From Variovorax paradoxus (GTDB lineage Bacteria > Pseudomonadota > Gammaproteobacteria > Burkholderiales > Burkholderiaceae_C), in assembly GCF_022009635.1 (NCBI RefSeq), contig NZ_CP091716.1, positions 6,283,501 through 6,347,500 on the forward strand: a stretch of DNA of 64,000 bases, in the 5' to 3' direction. Under the pieces are notes generated by a model. It saw nothing but the letters and a program-made list of their open reading frames with translations, did not search any database and was not told the DNA's origin. Positions 36,615-45,973 of the stretch are shown here, in pieces. The translations under genes and the position numbers were made by a program. Within the stretch, counting starts at the first letter, position 1, and every line of letters begins with the position of its first letter.

Positions 36615-37079
36615 ATGATGAAAAAAACCGTGATCGCCTTGTGCGGCCTCGCCATTGTGGGCTCGGCCGCGCTGGCCCAGACGCCCGCCGCTGAACCGAA
36701 GGCGGGCTTCGTGAAGTCCGTGCGCGGCAGCGTGCAGTTGCTCGACGCCGGCGGCGCAGTTCGCAACGCCAAGCCCGGCGATGCGCTGGGCGCGGTGGAC
36801 CGCATCGTCACCGGGCCGGACTCGTCGGCGGCCGTGGTGATGCGCGACGACACGACGCTGGTGGTCGGCCCGCTGTCGCGGCTCGACCTGAAGGAATTCC
36901 ATTTCGACGGCACCACGCACGAAGGCGGCATGCTGCTGTCGCTGCTGCGCGGCTCGATGCGCATGATCACCGGCCTGATCGGCAAGACCAACCCCGACGC
37001 CGTGCGCGTCGAGACCCAGACGGCCACCATCGGCATCCGTGGCACCGATTTCATCGTTCAAGCAGACGGCCGCCCATGA
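36615..37079 (+). CDS. FecR-domain exported protein
   Basis: A 154-residue periplasmic protein with a signal peptide ([22 protein letters not shown]) and a FecR domain ([54 protein letters not shown]). It is not the sigma-regulator type because there is no cytoplasmic region. Its stop overlaps the OmpA-type lipoprotein gene. The 150 bases upstream are clearly more AT-rich than the surroundings and hold a TAATAT at 36569, probably part of its promoter. Confidence 0.88.
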   Translation: MMKKTVIALCGLAIVGSAALAQTPAAEPKAGFVKSVRGSVQLLDAGGAVRNAKPGDALGAVDRIVTGPDSSAAVVMRDDTTLVVGPLSRLDLKEFHFDGTTHEGGMLLSLLRGSMRMITGLIGKTNPDAVRVETQTATIGIRGTDFIVQADGRP

Positions 37080-37699
37080 AAACCCGTTTCGCCTTTTTCC
37101 CCACCCTCGTTCTTGGCATGGCCGCGCTGACGGCAATGCTGCTCGGCGCATGCTCGACCCCCGGCACCCGCGTGGTGCTGCTGCCTCAAGACGACGGCAA
37201 GCCTTCCGCCGTGGTGGTGCGCGCCAAGGACGGTGAAGAAGTCCTGTCCAAGCCTTACCAGCGCGCCACCGCCGCGGTGGGCGCCAGCGGCGCCCCGGTC
37301 GTCGACCAGGCCGATGCGGCCAAGGTGCAGGCGGAGAACAAGCAGCTGTTCGACATGCGCCCGCCGCCGCCCAAGCGCTACACGGTGTACTTCGAACTCG
37401 GCGGCACCACGCTCACGCCGTCTTCGCAGCTGACCTTGTCCGAGGCGCTGGCCGAAGCGCAGGCGCGCAGCGGCAGCGACATCGTCGTCACCGGCCACAC
37501 CGACACCAAGGGCACGATCGAGCAGAACGACGAGCTCTCGCGCCGGCGCGCGCAGGAAGTGGTCCAGTTGCTGGTGGAACGCCAGTTCCCGTCCGCCCGC
37601 ATCGAGGCCGTGGGGCGCGGCGAGCGCGAACTGGCGGTGCAGACCGCGGACGACGTGGACGAGCCGCGCAACCGGCGCGTCACCATCGAAGTCCGCTAG
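37076..37699 (+). CDS. OmpA-family lipoprotein
   Basis: A 207-residue outer-membrane lipoprotein with a lipobox LLGAC after about 24 residues and a C-terminal OmpA peptidoglycan-binding domain (YTVYFELGGTTLTPSSQ; IVVTGHTDTKGTIEQNDELS; RRAQEVVQLL; NRRVTIEVR). The ATG overlaps the FecR stop (ATGA). In related genomes such FecR-OmpA pairs often stand beside a CHASE2-domain signalling gene; here tyrS follows on the other strand, so that partner is missing. Confidence 0.9.
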   Translation: MKTRFAFFPTLVLGMAALTAMLLGACSTPGTRVVLLPQDDGKPSAVVVRAKDGEEVLSKPYQRATAAVGASGAPVVDQADAAKVQAENKQLFDMRPPPPKRYTVYFELGGTTLTPSSQLTLSEALAEAQARSGSDIVVTGHTDTKGTIEQNDELSRRRAQEVVQLLVERQFPSARIEAVGRGERELAVQTADDVDEPRNRRVTIEVR

Positions 37700-37706
37700 C
37701 CCAAGG

Positions 37707-38915
37707 TCAGCTCAGGGTCACGCGCGCGAACTTGCGCTTGCCGACCTGCACCACGTAGCTGCCCGCGGGCAGCTTCAGCGCCTTGTCGCTGACCACGACG
37801 GAGTCGATCCGCACGCCGCCGCCGTCGATCAGGCGGTTGCCCTCCGAAGTCGACGGTGCCAGGTTCGCCTGCTTGAGCAGTTGGGCGATGCCCAGCGGGG
37901 CGCCGCTCAGTGCCACCTCGGGAATCTCGTCCGGCACGCCGCCCTTGCTGCGGTTGATGAAATCCTGCTCGGCCGTGTCGGCCGCCGCCGCGCTGTGGAA
38001 GCGCGTGGTGATTTCCTTGGCCAGCGCGACCTTGGCGTCCTTCGGGTTGCGCCCGCCTTCGATCTCGGCCTTCAGCGCCGCGATCTGCTCTAGCGACTGG
38101 AAGCTCAGCAGCGTGTACCAGCGCCACATCAGGTCGTCGGAAATCGACAGCACCTTGGCGAACATGGTGTTGGCGTCTTCGCTGATGCCGATGTAGTTGT
38201 TCTTGCTCTTGGACATCTTTTCGACGCCATCGAGCCCTTCCAGCAGCGGCATAGTGAGGATGCACTGCGGTTCCTGGCCGTATTCCTGCTGGAGATGACG
38301 GCCGACGAGCAGGTTGAACTTCTGGTCGGTGCCGCCCAGTTCGAGGTCGCTCTTGAGCGCCACCGAGTCGTAGCCCTGCATCAGCGGGTAGAGGAATTCG
38401 TGCACCGAGATCGACTGGCCGGCCTTGAAGCGCTTGTTGAAGTCGTCGCGCTCCATCATCCGGGCGACCGTGTACTTGGCGGCCAGCTGGATCATGCCGC
38501 GGGCGCCCAAGGGGTCGCTCCACTCGGAGTTGTAGCGGATCTCGGTCTTGTCGGGGTCCAGCACCAGGCTGGCCTGCTTGTAATAAGTCTGGGCGTTGGC
38601 CTCGATCTGCTCGCGGGTGAGCGGCGGGCGGGTGTTGTTCCGGCCCGAGGGGTCGCCGATGGTGCTGGTGAAGTCGCCGATCAGGAAGATCACCCGGTGG
38701 CCCAGGTCCTGAAGCTGGCGCATCTTGTTGAGCACCACCGTGTGGCCGATGTGGATGTCCGGCGCGGTCGGGTCCAGGCCCAGCTTGATGCGCAGCGGCG
38801 TTCCGGTGGCTTCGGAGCGCTGCAGCTTGCGCACCCATTCGTCCTGCGGCAGCAGTTCGTCAGCGCCTCGGAGGGAGATTTCGAGCGCGCGTCCTACACT
38901 ATTTGAGAGGCTCAT
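37707..38915 (-). CDS. tyrS: Tyrosyl-tRNA synthetase
   Basis: A 402-residue class I synthetase. The HIGH motif is [11 protein letters not shown] near residue 55, KMSKS is in [11 protein letters not shown], and the tyrosine pocket region [20 protein letters not shown] is present. The C-terminal S4-like domain ([18 protein letters not shown]) is intact. The family length is about 400-420. It converges with the ompA-type gene, 7 bases apart. Confidence 0.97.
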   Translation of the reverse strand: MSLSNSVGRALEISLRGADELLPQDEWVRKLQRSEATGTPLRIKLGLDPTAPDIHIGHTVVLNKMRQLQDLGHRVIFLIGDFTSTIGDPSGRNNTRPPLTREQIEANAQTYYKQASLVLDPDKTEIRYNSEWSDPLGARGMIQLAAKYTVARMMERDDFNKRFKAGQSISVHEFLYPLMQGYDSVALKSDLELGGTDQKFNLLVGRHLQQEYGQEPQCILTMPLLEGLDGVEKMSKSKNNYIGISEDANTMFAKVLSISDDLMWRWYTLLSFQSLEQIAALKAEIEGGRNPKDAKVALAKEITTRFHSAAAADTAEQDFINRSKGGVPDEIPEVALSGAPLGIAQLLKQANLAPSTSEGNRLIDGGGVRIDSVVVSDKALKLPAGSYVVQVGKRKFARVTLS

Positions 38916-38951
38916 GGATGTAACAGATTCGGCCTTTACGGGCCTTTTTGG

Positions 38952-38979
38952 CTGATTTTCAAGGTGCCGAAGCTATACT
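38952..38979 (+). promoter_or_regulatory. Predicted promoter of the M23 peptidase gene
   Basis: TATACT at 38974-38979 with CTGATT at 38952-38957, spacing 16. It lies in the 157-base gap between divergent tyrS and the peptidase gene. The -10 box is good and the -35 box is weak. Confidence 0.4.
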
Positions 38980-39072
38980 CAGCCCGACTTTTCGAGCGCC
39001 GAATTCTAAGCGGCGCTTTTTTCCGCACCGTCTCCTGCCGCCCTGAACGTTACTGGGCCTTGCAGCACGGAT

Positions 39073-40446
39073 TTGCAGAACCTGAGCTGGAATTCAAGTT
39101 TGATCAACGGCATTCTTGCCGCCGAGGAGCTTCTCGCTTCCCGCGTGGCTTATACATTCCGGACGTACCCCAAGCAGATCACCGCGGTCATCGCGGCCGC
39201 CCTGCTGAGCGCCGGCACCCTCGCGGTGGCATCGCTCGGTCCGGACGCATCCGACCTCCCCGTTCGCCAGATCCTGGAAGCCACGGCCCCCATTTCGGTG
39301 GCCGACCAGAGCGAATCGCTGGAAAGCTTCAGCTTCACGCTGTTCCGCACCGACGTCACGCGCTCGAGCGACACGGCCGAGGCGCTGCTCAAGCGCCTGG
39401 GCATTTCCGACCCCGCGGCCACCGCCTTCGTGCGCGGCAGCGTCGAGGCCCGCAACGCGCTGTTCTCGCGCGCCGGCCGCACCGTGACGGCCGAGGCCAC
39501 GCAGGAAAACCAGCTCAAGAAGCTCAGCGCCCGCTGGATTCCGGACGGCGACGGCGGCTTCAAGCGCTACGTCATCGAACGCACGCCCACCGGCTTTGCC
39601 GGCGTGACCGAGCGCGACGCGCTCACGGCGGGCACGCGCCTGGCGAGCGGCACCATCCGTACCTCGCTGTTCGCCGCCACCGACGACTCGCGCATTCCCG
39701 ACGCGGTGGCGAGCCAGTTGGCCGACATCTTCGCGGGCGACGTCGACGTGCGCAACCTGCGCAAGGGCGACCGCTTCGCCGTGGTCTACGAGACCCTGGA
39801 AGCCGACGGCCAGGCGCTGCGCAGCGGCCGCGTGCTCTCGGCCGAGTTCGAGAACAACGGCAAGATCCACCAGGCCGTGTGGTTCCAGCCGCCCGGCGCG
39901 GGCCAGAAGGGCAGCTACTACCGCCCGAACGGCGACAGCCTGCGCAAGGCCTACCTGGCGACGCCGGTCGAGTTCTCGCGCGTGTCCAGCGGTTTCGCGA
40001 TGCGCATGCACCCGATCCTGAACAGCTGGCGCCAGCACAACGGCATCGACTACGCGGCGCCCACGGGCACCTCGGTGCGCACGGTCGGCGACGGCACGGT
40101 CGATTTCGCGGGCACGCAGAACGGCTACGGCAACATCGTCATCATCAACCACCGCAACAACCAGCAGACGGCGTACGCCCACCTGAGCCGCATCGACGTC
40201 AAGGCCGGCCAGAGCGTGAGCCAGGGCCAGACGATCGGCGCCGTGGGCATGACCGGCTGGGCCACCGGCCCGCACCTGCACTTCGAATTCCGCGTGGGCG
40301 GGGTCTACCAGAACCCGACCTCCATCGCCCAGGAAGGCGGCGCGCCGATCACCGCGGCGATGCGCCCGGCCTTCGAGCGCATCGCCGTCGGTGCCCGCAC
40401 CGAACTGGCAGCGGCCTTCTCCGTCATCCAGGCCAGCGCGGACTGA
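39073..40446 (+). CDS. M23-family cell wall metalloendopeptidase
   Basis: A 457-residue peptidase with one N-terminal membrane anchor (QITAVIAAALLSAGTLAVAS) and a periplasmic C-terminal M23 domain. The zinc site is RMHPILNSWRQHNGIDYAAP (H-x3-D) and GWATGPHLHFEFRVGG (HxH). The middle contains a LysM/OapA-like segment (VRNLRKGDRFAVVYETLEAD). It resembles MepM-type DD-endopeptidases that cut peptidoglycan crosslinks. The start is uncertain: TTG at 39073 or TTG at 39100, both without a strong ribosome binding site. anmK follows after 42 bases, which links wall cleavage and muropeptide recycling. Confidence 0.9.
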   Translation: MQNLSWNSSLINGILAAEELLASRVAYTFRTYPKQITAVIAAALLSAGTLAVASLGPDASDLPVRQILEATAPISVADQSESLESFSFTLFRTDVTRSSDTAEALLKRLGISDPAATAFVRGSVEARNALFSRAGRTVTAEATQENQLKKLSARWIPDGDGGFKRYVIERTPTGFAGVTERDALTAGTRLASGTIRTSLFAATDDSRIPDAVASQLADIFAGDVDVRNLRKGDRFAVVYETLEADGQALRSGRVLSAEFENNGKIHQAVWFQPPGAGQKGSYYRPNGDSLRKAYLATPVEFSRVSSGFAMRMHPILNSWRQHNGIDYAAPTGTSVRTVGDGTVDFAGTQNGYGNIVIINHRNNQQTAYAHLSRIDVKAGQSVSQGQTIGAVGMTGWATGPHLHFEFRVGGVYQNPTSIAQEGGAPITAAMRPAFERIAVGARTELAAAFSVIQASAD

Positions 40447-40488
40447 GCACGCGCGGCGGCGGCCCTCTTTTCCCGACCTGACGCCAGG

Positions 40489-41613
40489 ATGGCCGCCGAA
40501 CTTTTCATCGGCCTGATGTCGGGCACATCGCTCGACGGCGTCGACGGCGTGCTCGCCGACCTTTCAGACGGCCGCATCGCGGTGCGGTCCTACGCCACGG
40601 CCGGCTTTCCCGTGGCACTGCGCGCGGAACTGCTCGCGCTCAACACCACCGGCGACAACGAACTGCACCGCGCGGCACTGGCCGGCAACGGGCTTGCGCG
40701 GGCCTATGCCGGCGTGGTCCGGCAGCTGCTGGCGGACAGCGGCACCGATGCCCGCGCCGTCACCGCCATCGGCGCGCATGGGCAGACCGTGCGCCACCGC
40801 CCGCTGGAGTTCGACGAGGTCGGCTACACGCTCCAGATCAACAACCCCTCGCTGCTGGCCGAGCTGACCGGCATCGACGTGGTCGGCGACTTCCGCAGCC
40901 GCGATCTGGCCGCCGGCGGCCAGGGCGCGCCGCTGGTGCCTGCCTTTCACCGCGCGCTGTTCGCCCGCCCCGGCGAGCCGGTCGCGGTGCTGAACATCGG
41001 CGGCATTTCGAACCTGAGCCTGCTGCCGGCCGCGGACGCCCCCGAAGGCGCGATCGTGCTCGGCTTCGACTGCGGCCCCGGCAATGCGCTGATGGACCAC
41101 TGGTGCCAGTCCCACCAGGGTCAACCCTTCGATCGCGATGGACAGTGGGCCGCCAGCGGGCAGGTGCTGCCTGGCCTGCTCGCGCAACTGCTGGCCGATC
41201 CTTACTTCGCCAAGGCCCCGCCCAAGAGCACGGGGCGCGACCTTTTCAACCCGGACTGGCTGGCCGCGCAAATCGGCACCACGGCCATGGCGCCCGCCGA
41301 CGTGCAGGCGACGCTGACCGAGCTGACCGCCAGCGCCTGCGCGGCGGATCTGCGCAGCCACGGCAAAGACGCGAAGTTGCTGATCGTCTGCGGCGGCGGC
41401 GCGCTGAACGGCCACCTGCTGGCCCGCCTGCGCGCTCTGCTGCCCGGCGTCAGCGTGGAGGCATCGACCGACCACGGCCTGCCGCCGCAGCAGGTCGAGG
41501 CGGCCGCCTTTGCCTGGCTGGCCCGCGCCACCGTGCGGCGCGAACCCGGCAACCTCGCCAGCGTGACCGGCGCGCGCGGAGCGCGGGTGCTGGGCGCCAT
41601 CTACCCCGCCTGA
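40489..41613 (+). CDS. anmK: Anhydro-N-acetylmuramic acid kinase
   Basis: A 374-residue kinase of peptidoglycan recycling that converts 1,6-anhydroMurNAc to MurNAc-6-phosphate. The family opening FIGLMSGTSLDGVDGVLAD and IGAHGQTVRHRP are present, with the nucleotide and sugar motifs VLNIGGISNLSLLP, GFDCGPGNALMDHW and LIVCGGGALNGHLL. Length is typical. It lies just downstream of the M23 peptidase gene. Confidence 0.96.
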   Translation: MAAELFIGLMSGTSLDGVDGVLADLSDGRIAVRSYATAGFPVALRAELLALNTTGDNELHRAALAGNGLARAYAGVVRQLLADSGTDARAVTAIGAHGQTVRHRPLEFDEVGYTLQINNPSLLAELTGIDVVGDFRSRDLAAGGQGAPLVPAFHRALFARPGEPVAVLNIGGISNLSLLPAADAPEGAIVLGFDCGPGNALMDHWCQSHQGQPFDRDGQWAASGQVLPGLLAQLLADPYFAKAPPKSTGRDLFNPDWLAAQIGTTAMAPADVQATLTELTASACAADLRSHGKDAKLLIVCGGGALNGHLLARLRALLPGVSVEASTDHGLPPQQVEAAAFAWLARATVRREPGNLASVTGARGARVLGAIYPA

Positions 41614-41626
41614 AGGCGGCCGGCCG

Positions 41627-43051
41627 TCAGCCCTGGCCGGATACCTCCGGCTGCGCGGGATGCGCCGCGCGCACCTCCGACGGCAGGTGCCAGAAGATCA
41701 GCGCGGACGCCACGGTGATCAGCCCCATGGTCGCAAAGGTCGCCTGGAAGGCATCCAGCGTGTGGGCGGCCGTCTCGGTGCCGAAGATGCCGTTGTAGCC
41801 CGCCAGCACCGCGCCGGCGGCGGCCACGCCCATGCTCATGGCCAGCATCTGCACCATCGACAGCAGGCTGTTGCCGCTGCTGGCCATGCTGCCGTCCAGG
41901 TCCTTCAGGGTGATGGTGTTCATGGCGGTGAACTGCAGCGAATTGACCGCGCCGAAAGCCAACAACTGCAGCACGTGCAGCACCATCGGCTGGCCCGGCG
42001 CCGTGAGGCCGAAGCTGGCCATGGTGCAACCCACCAGAGCCGTGTTGACCACCAGCACCCGGCGGTAGCCGTGCCGCGTGATCAGCGGCGTGGCGAAGCG
42101 CTTCATGGCCATGCCGGCCAGCGCGATCGGCAGCATCATCAGTCCGGCGCGCACCGGCGAGTAGCCCATCGACACCTGCAGCAGCAGCGGCACCAGAAAA
42201 GGCATGCAGCTGCTGCCGAGCCGCGAGAACAGGTTGCCGATCAGGCCGATGCTGAGCGTCGGCACATGGAAGAGCGAGGGCGCGAACAGCGGCTCGGGCG
42301 TTCGCGAGGCGCGCAGCCAGTAGGCCGCGATGCTGGCAAAGCCGAAGATCAGCACGACCATCACGCCGCCCTGTCGCAGGCCCACGCCGTCGAGCGAAAG
42401 CGAAATAGCCACCATGCCGAAGGCCAGCATCGCGTAGCCGACGCTGTCGAAGCGCTTTTGCACCACGCCGCGCAGGTCGGGCATGTACTTGAGCGTGGCG
42501 AGGCAGCCGGCCAGCCCCACGGGCACGTTGATCAGGAAAATCCAGTGCCAGGAGGCGTACTGCACCAGCCACCCGCCCAGCGTGGGGCCCAGCAAGGGCC
42601 CTATGAGCCCCGGGATGGCCACGAAACTCATCGCCTGGAGGAACTCCCCACGCGGCACCGTTCGCAGCAGCGACAGCCGCCCCACGGGCAGCAGCAGCGC
42701 CCCGCCGAGCCCCTGCACCACGCGCGCCGCCACAAGTTGCCCCAGGCTGTGCGACAGCGCGCACAGCACCGAGCCGAGCGCGAACAGCACGATGGCCGAG
42801 AAAAAGATGCGGCGCGTGCCGAAGCGGTCGGCGATCCAGCCCGAGGCCGGGATCAGCATCGCCATGGTCAGCGCATAGGCCACAACCACCGACTGCATGC
42901 GCAGCGGGCTTTCGCCGAGGCTGGCTGCCATTGCCGGCAACGCCGTGTTGATGATGGTGGCGTCGAGCGTCTGCATGAAGAAGCCGACGGCGACGAGCCA
43001 CAGCAGGCTCTTGCGAACGGGTTGGACGGCGGTTTCAGCCTCGGAAGTCAT
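41627..43051 (-). CDS. DHA2-family MFS multidrug transporter (EmrB/QacA or MdtD-like)
   Basis: A 474-residue polytopic transporter. The DHA2 motifs are visible: FFMQTLDATIINTALPAMA in the first helix, WIADRFGTRRIFF in the first cytoplasmic loop (motif A) and SFVAIPGLIGPLLGPTLGGW (motif C). It is a drug/proton antiporter by family; MdtD-type proteins in this group have no proven drug phenotype. It is separated from erpA by an intrinsic terminator and converges with anmK. Confidence 0.88.
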   Translation of the reverse strand: MTSEAETAVQPVRKSLLWLVAVGFFMQTLDATIINTALPAMAASLGESPLRMQSVVVAYALTMAMLIPASGWIADRFGTRRIFFSAIVLFALGSVLCALSHSLGQLVAARVVQGLGGALLLPVGRLSLLRTVPRGEFLQAMSFVAIPGLIGPLLGPTLGGWLVQYASWHWIFLINVPVGLAGCLATLKYMPDLRGVVQKRFDSVGYAMLAFGMVAISLSLDGVGLRQGGVMVVLIFGFASIAAYWLRASRTPEPLFAPSLFHVPTLSIGLIGNLFSRLGSSCMPFLVPLLLQVSMGYSPVRAGLMMLPIALAGMAMKRFATPLITRHGYRRVLVVNTALVGCTMASFGLTAPGQPMVLHVLQLLAFGAVNSLQFTAMNTITLKDLDGSMASSGNSLLSMVQMLAMSMGVAAAGAVLAGYNGIFGTETAAHTLDAFQATFATMGLITVASALIFWHLPSEVRAAHPAQPEVSGQG

Positions 43052-43076
43052 AGGCGGCGGGAAAGGAGCAGGAACG

Positions 43077-43102
43077 AAAAAGCCGCCCGAAGGCGGCTTT
43101 TT
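43077..43102 (-). terminator. Intrinsic terminator after erpA
   Basis: A-tract, AGCCGCC, loop CGAA, GGCGGCT, T-tract. It is symmetric and could act in both directions. On the minus strand it follows the erpA stop by about 30 bases. Confidence 0.88.
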
Positions 43103-43131
43103 GGGGAGGCTTGGTCAGCAGCATCCGGGCA

Positions 43132-43497
43132 TCAGGCCGAAAAGCTCGATCCGCAGCCGCAGGTGCTGGTGGCGTTCGGGTTCTTGATCACGAACTGGGC
43201 GCCTTGCAGGTCTTCCTTGTAGTCGATCTCGGCGCCGACCAGGTACTGGTAGCTCATGGCGTCGATCAGCAGCGACACACCGTTCTTGGTCATGGTGGTG
43301 TCGTCTTCGTTCGTGATTTCGTCGAAGGTGAAGCCATACTGGAAACCGGAGCAACCGCCACCTTGCACGAACACGCGCAGTTTCAGGTCGGGGTTGCCTT
43401 CTTCGGCGATCAGGTCTGCAACCTTGGCTGCCGCACTGTCGGTGAAGACGATCGGCTCGGGCATCTGGGTCTGGATGTTTTCGGCTACGGCGCTCAT
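43132..43497 (-). CDS. erpA: Iron-sulfur cluster insertion protein ErpA
   Basis: A 121-residue A-type Fe-S carrier that delivers clusters to apoproteins. The three conserved cysteines are in [11 protein letters not shown] and [10 protein letters not shown]. The body matches ErpA ([40 protein letters not shown]). It stands alone between two nearly identical terminators. Confidence 0.96.
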   Translation of the reverse strand: MSAVAENIQTQMPEPIVFTDSAAAKVADLIAEEGNPDLKLRVFVQGGGCSGFQYGFTFDEITNEDDTTMTKNGVSLLIDAMSYQYLVGAEIDYKEDLQGAQFVIKNPNATSTCGCGSSFSA

Positions 43498-43636
43498 GGG
43501 GTGATAACTCCTGGTGGGCCGAACAGGCGGCCAATGGAACGAATGCTACTGCAATGCCGCAATTTCGGCAGGCGGACTGTGGCGTGCACCCCTACGCAAG
43601 TGGGGTCGGGCGGCCATGTGCCAAGACGCCGCAACG

Positions 43637-43662
43637 AAAAAGCCGCCCGGAGGCGGCTTTCT
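43637..43662 (-). terminator. Intrinsic terminator after rplM-rpsI
   Basis: A-tract, AGCCGCC, loop CGGA, GGCGGCT, then TTTCTT. On the minus strand the hairpin follows the rpsI stop by about 20 bases and ends in five T residues. It is almost identical to the hairpin at 43077-43102. Confidence 0.88.
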
Positions 43663-43680
43663 TGTTCGAAGCGAACAGGA

Positions 43681-44073
43681 TCAGCGCTTGCTGAACTGCT
43701 TGCGACGACGGGCGGAGTGCAGACCGACCTTCTTACGCTCGACTTCACGTGCATCGCGCGTCACGAAGCCGGCTTGGCTCAGGACGGGCTTCAGGCTCGC
43801 GTCGTAGTCGATCAGCGCGCGGGTGATGCCGTGGCGGGTGGCGCCGGCTTGACCCGATTCGCCGCCGCCGTTCACGTTGACCATCACGTCGAAAGCTTCG
43901 AGGTTGTTGGTCAGCGCCAGGGGTTGCTTCGCGATCATGATCGAGGTTTCGCGGCCGAAGAACGCTTGGATGTCCTTGCCGTTGACCGTGATCTTGCCGG
44001 TGCCCTTTTTCAGAAACACGCGGGCGACGCTGGATTTGCGACGGCCGGTGCCATTGTTCCATTCACCAATCAT
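43681..44073 (-). CDS. rpsI: 30S ribosomal protein S9
   Basis: A 130-residue S9. It starts [20 protein letters not shown] and ends in the basic tail [14 protein letters not shown] that contacts P-site tRNA. The ATG at 44073 is used, since two extra upstream residues in frame are not conserved. It is the second gene of the rplM-rpsI operon, 12 bases after rplM. Confidence 0.98.
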   Translation of the reverse strand: MIGEWNNGTGRRKSSVARVFLKKGTGKITVNGKDIQAFFGRETSIMIAKQPLALTNNLEAFDVMVNVNGGGESGQAGATRHGITRALIDYDASLKPVLSQAGFVTRDAREVERKKVGLHSARRRKQFSKR

Positions 44074-44085
44074 TCTCAAGGCTCC

Positions 44086-44517
44086 TTACAGTTCCAGCAC
44101 TTTGGGCTGTTGGGCGGTATGCGGGTGCTCAGCGCCACCGTACACCTTGAGTTTCTTGATCATTGCGTAACCGAGCGGGCCCTTGGGCAGCATGCCCTTG
44201 ACAGCCTTTTCCAGGGCGCGGCCCGGGTGCTTGTTCTGCATGTCGCGGAAGTTCGTCGCGGTGATGCCGCCCGGGTAGCCCGAGTGACGGTAGTACACCT
44301 TGTCGATCGACTTGGCGCCAGTGACGCGCAGGTGCGATGCGTTGATGATGACGATGAAGTCACCGGTATCGACGTGAGGCGTGTAAATGGCCTTGTGTTT
44401 GCCGCGCAAACGGAGAGCAACTTCGCTGGCTACTCGTCCGAGGACCTTGTCGGTCGCGTCAATCACAAACCACTCGTGCGTCACGTCAGCGGGCTTGGCG
44501 CTGAACGTTTTGGTCAT
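44086..44517 (-). CDS. rplM: 50S ribosomal protein L13
   Basis: A 143-residue L13, with [31 protein letters not shown] and [17 protein letters not shown]. Length is as expected. It heads the rplM-rpsI operon, with a strong promoter 126 bases upstream and an untranslated leader of about 115-120 bases. Confidence 0.98.
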   Translation of the reverse strand: MTKTFSAKPADVTHEWFVIDATDKVLGRVASEVALRLRGKHKAIYTPHVDTGDFIVIINASHLRVTGAKSIDKVYYRHSGYPGGITATNFRDMQNKHPGRALEKAVKGMLPKGPLGYAMIKKLKVYGGAEHPHTAQQPKVLEL

Positions 44518-44642
44518 GAGTTTTTCTCTTGAAAAGAGGGTTTGGCGAGCCCTTTTCCACGGTCGGCGTTCCTCTGGTGGGAATCTCTTAGGTGGGCTTG
44601 AAGTCTTCGCCGCGGGGCTACAAAAACGCTGCGAAGCCCGCG

Positions 44643-44671
44643 ATTATATGAAGAAACGGCCAAATGGCCAA
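44643..44671 (-). promoter_or_regulatory. Predicted sigma-70 promoter of rplM-rpsI
   Basis: On the minus strand: TTGGCC (44671-44666), 17-base spacer, TATAAT (44648-44643). The -10 is a perfect consensus, which is rare in this GC-rich window and fits a ribosomal protein operon. Confidence 0.75.
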
Positions 44672-44692
44672 TTTCCGGGATTCGGGCCGGTT

Positions 44693-45973
44693 TCAGCGCT
44701 GGATGCGAACGAGTTCCAGGGCTTCGTTCGTTGCGCTGGAATTGCCGCGCCGGTGTTCGCCTTCGAACCTGACGATGCGCCCCAGTTCAGGACTGTAGAG
44801 AGCGGAGCCCACGAAACGCGTGCCGACGAGGGAGGGGCTCGTGCCATAGGAGGGGGCATAGATCCATCCCTCGTACGCGACGCGCAACACGTTGAGCTCC
44901 ACGCCCCCCACCCGGAACGGGCGTTCGCCGCCGACGGTTGCGTCCAATTCGTGCCGCAGCCTGTCCCCGCTCGAGGCGATGTAGTCGAGGTGCCAGCGCA
45001 TGCCGGGCTGCACGCCCTTGCGGACCCAGCCCCCTGGCGGCGACGAGGTGTCGAACATGCCGCCAGCCGGCGACGCGACCGACACGACTTCGCCGCCGGC
45101 CTTCTCGACGCGCCCGCCCATGTTGAACGAGAGCTCGTCGCCGTCGACCTTGTCGAGCCGATAGATCACCGGCGTCCGGTTGCCCGTCAGCTTGTCGATG
45201 CGCACATATTCGAGGGCGTCTCCGGGGCGCAGCGGCTCGTTCAGCGGCACTTCGACGCCAGGCACCCGCCGTCCCGATGACCCGGCGGGCTCCCTGGCCC
45301 GCGCCTCCAGCATCGCCTTGGCCCGCGCCGGCAACTCCGCAAGGAACTCGACCGGCATCGCGAAATTGAGGCTGCCGCCGTCGCGCGCGCCAAAGCTGGT
45401 GATGCCCAGCAGGCGTCCTTCGCTGTCGAACAGCCCGCCGCCGCTCGAGCCCGGCGAGATGGCCGCGGTGGTCTGCAGCAGCCGGGCCTCCGGCTCGCCG
45501 GCGCCACCACCGCCGCCGCGCAGGCCCGACAGGATGCCCTCGCTGAGCGTGTTCTCCAGGCCGCGCGGGTTGCCGATGGCATACACCCGCTGTCCCACGC
45601 GCGCGCTGCCCGCGGGCGCCAGGACGACCGGGGGCGCCGTGAAATTGGCCACCTTGATCTGACACAGGTCGCGCGCCGGGTCCGGAAACTCCAGCGTCGC
45701 GCCGTAGGTGACGTTGTCCTGCTTGATGACGAAGCTGCTCGCCTTGGCCAGCACATGGCAGTTGGTGACGAGCCGGCCGGCCGCGATCACCACCGCGCTG
45801 CCGGCACGCAAGGGGCGCTCCTGTGCGTCGAAGGTGCGAACTGCCCAGACGCTGCCCGACACCTTGCTGAACAGCGCCTCCGGCTCCAGCGCGGCGGCCG
45901 CCCCCGCCGCCAGGGCCAAGCCCAGGAACGCGGGTGCCGCGCGCAGCGGCAGTGCCCTCGCCGAGCCGCTCAT
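44693..45973 (-). CDS. Exported trypsin-like serine protease
   Basis: A 426-residue S1-type protease with a signal peptide (FLGLALAAGAAAALEPEALF). The triad is seen as His in RLVTNCHVLA, Asp in DPARDLCQIKV and Ser in AISPGSSGGGLFDSEG, and AIGNPRGLENTLSEGILSG is as in Deg/HtrA proteases. There is no PDZ domain; instead about 200 C-terminal residues of unknown beta-rich sequence follow. The start overlaps the stop of the upstream lipoprotein gene (ATGA). It is likely a periplasmic protease or a binder that retains the fold. Confidence 0.87.
   Translation of the reverse strand: MSGSARALPLRAAPAFLGLALAAGAAAALEPEALFSKVSGSVWAVRTFDAQERPLRAGSAVVIAAGRLVTNCHVLAKASSFVIKQDNVTYGATLEFPDPARDLCQIKVANFTAPPVVLAPAGSARVGQRVYAIGNPRGLENTLSEGILSGLRGGGGGAGEPEARLLQTTAAISPGSSGGGLFDSEGRLLGITSFGARDGGSLNFAMPVEFLAELPARAKAMLEARAREPAGSSGRRVPGVEVPLNEPLRPGDALEYVRIDKLTGNRTPVIYRLDKVDGDELSFNMGGRVEKAGGEVVSVASPAGGMFDTSSPPGGWVRKGVQPGMRWHLDYIASSGDRLRHELDATVGGERPFRVGGVELNVLRVAYEGWIYAPSYGTSPSLVGTRFVGSALYSPELGRIVRFEGEHRRGNSSATNEALELVRIQR

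Noticed and set aside
38935..38965. Short GGCC stem followed by T residues between tyrS and the M23 gene
   Set aside because: The stem is only 4-5 bp and lies upstream of both divergent genes, where a terminator would make no sense.
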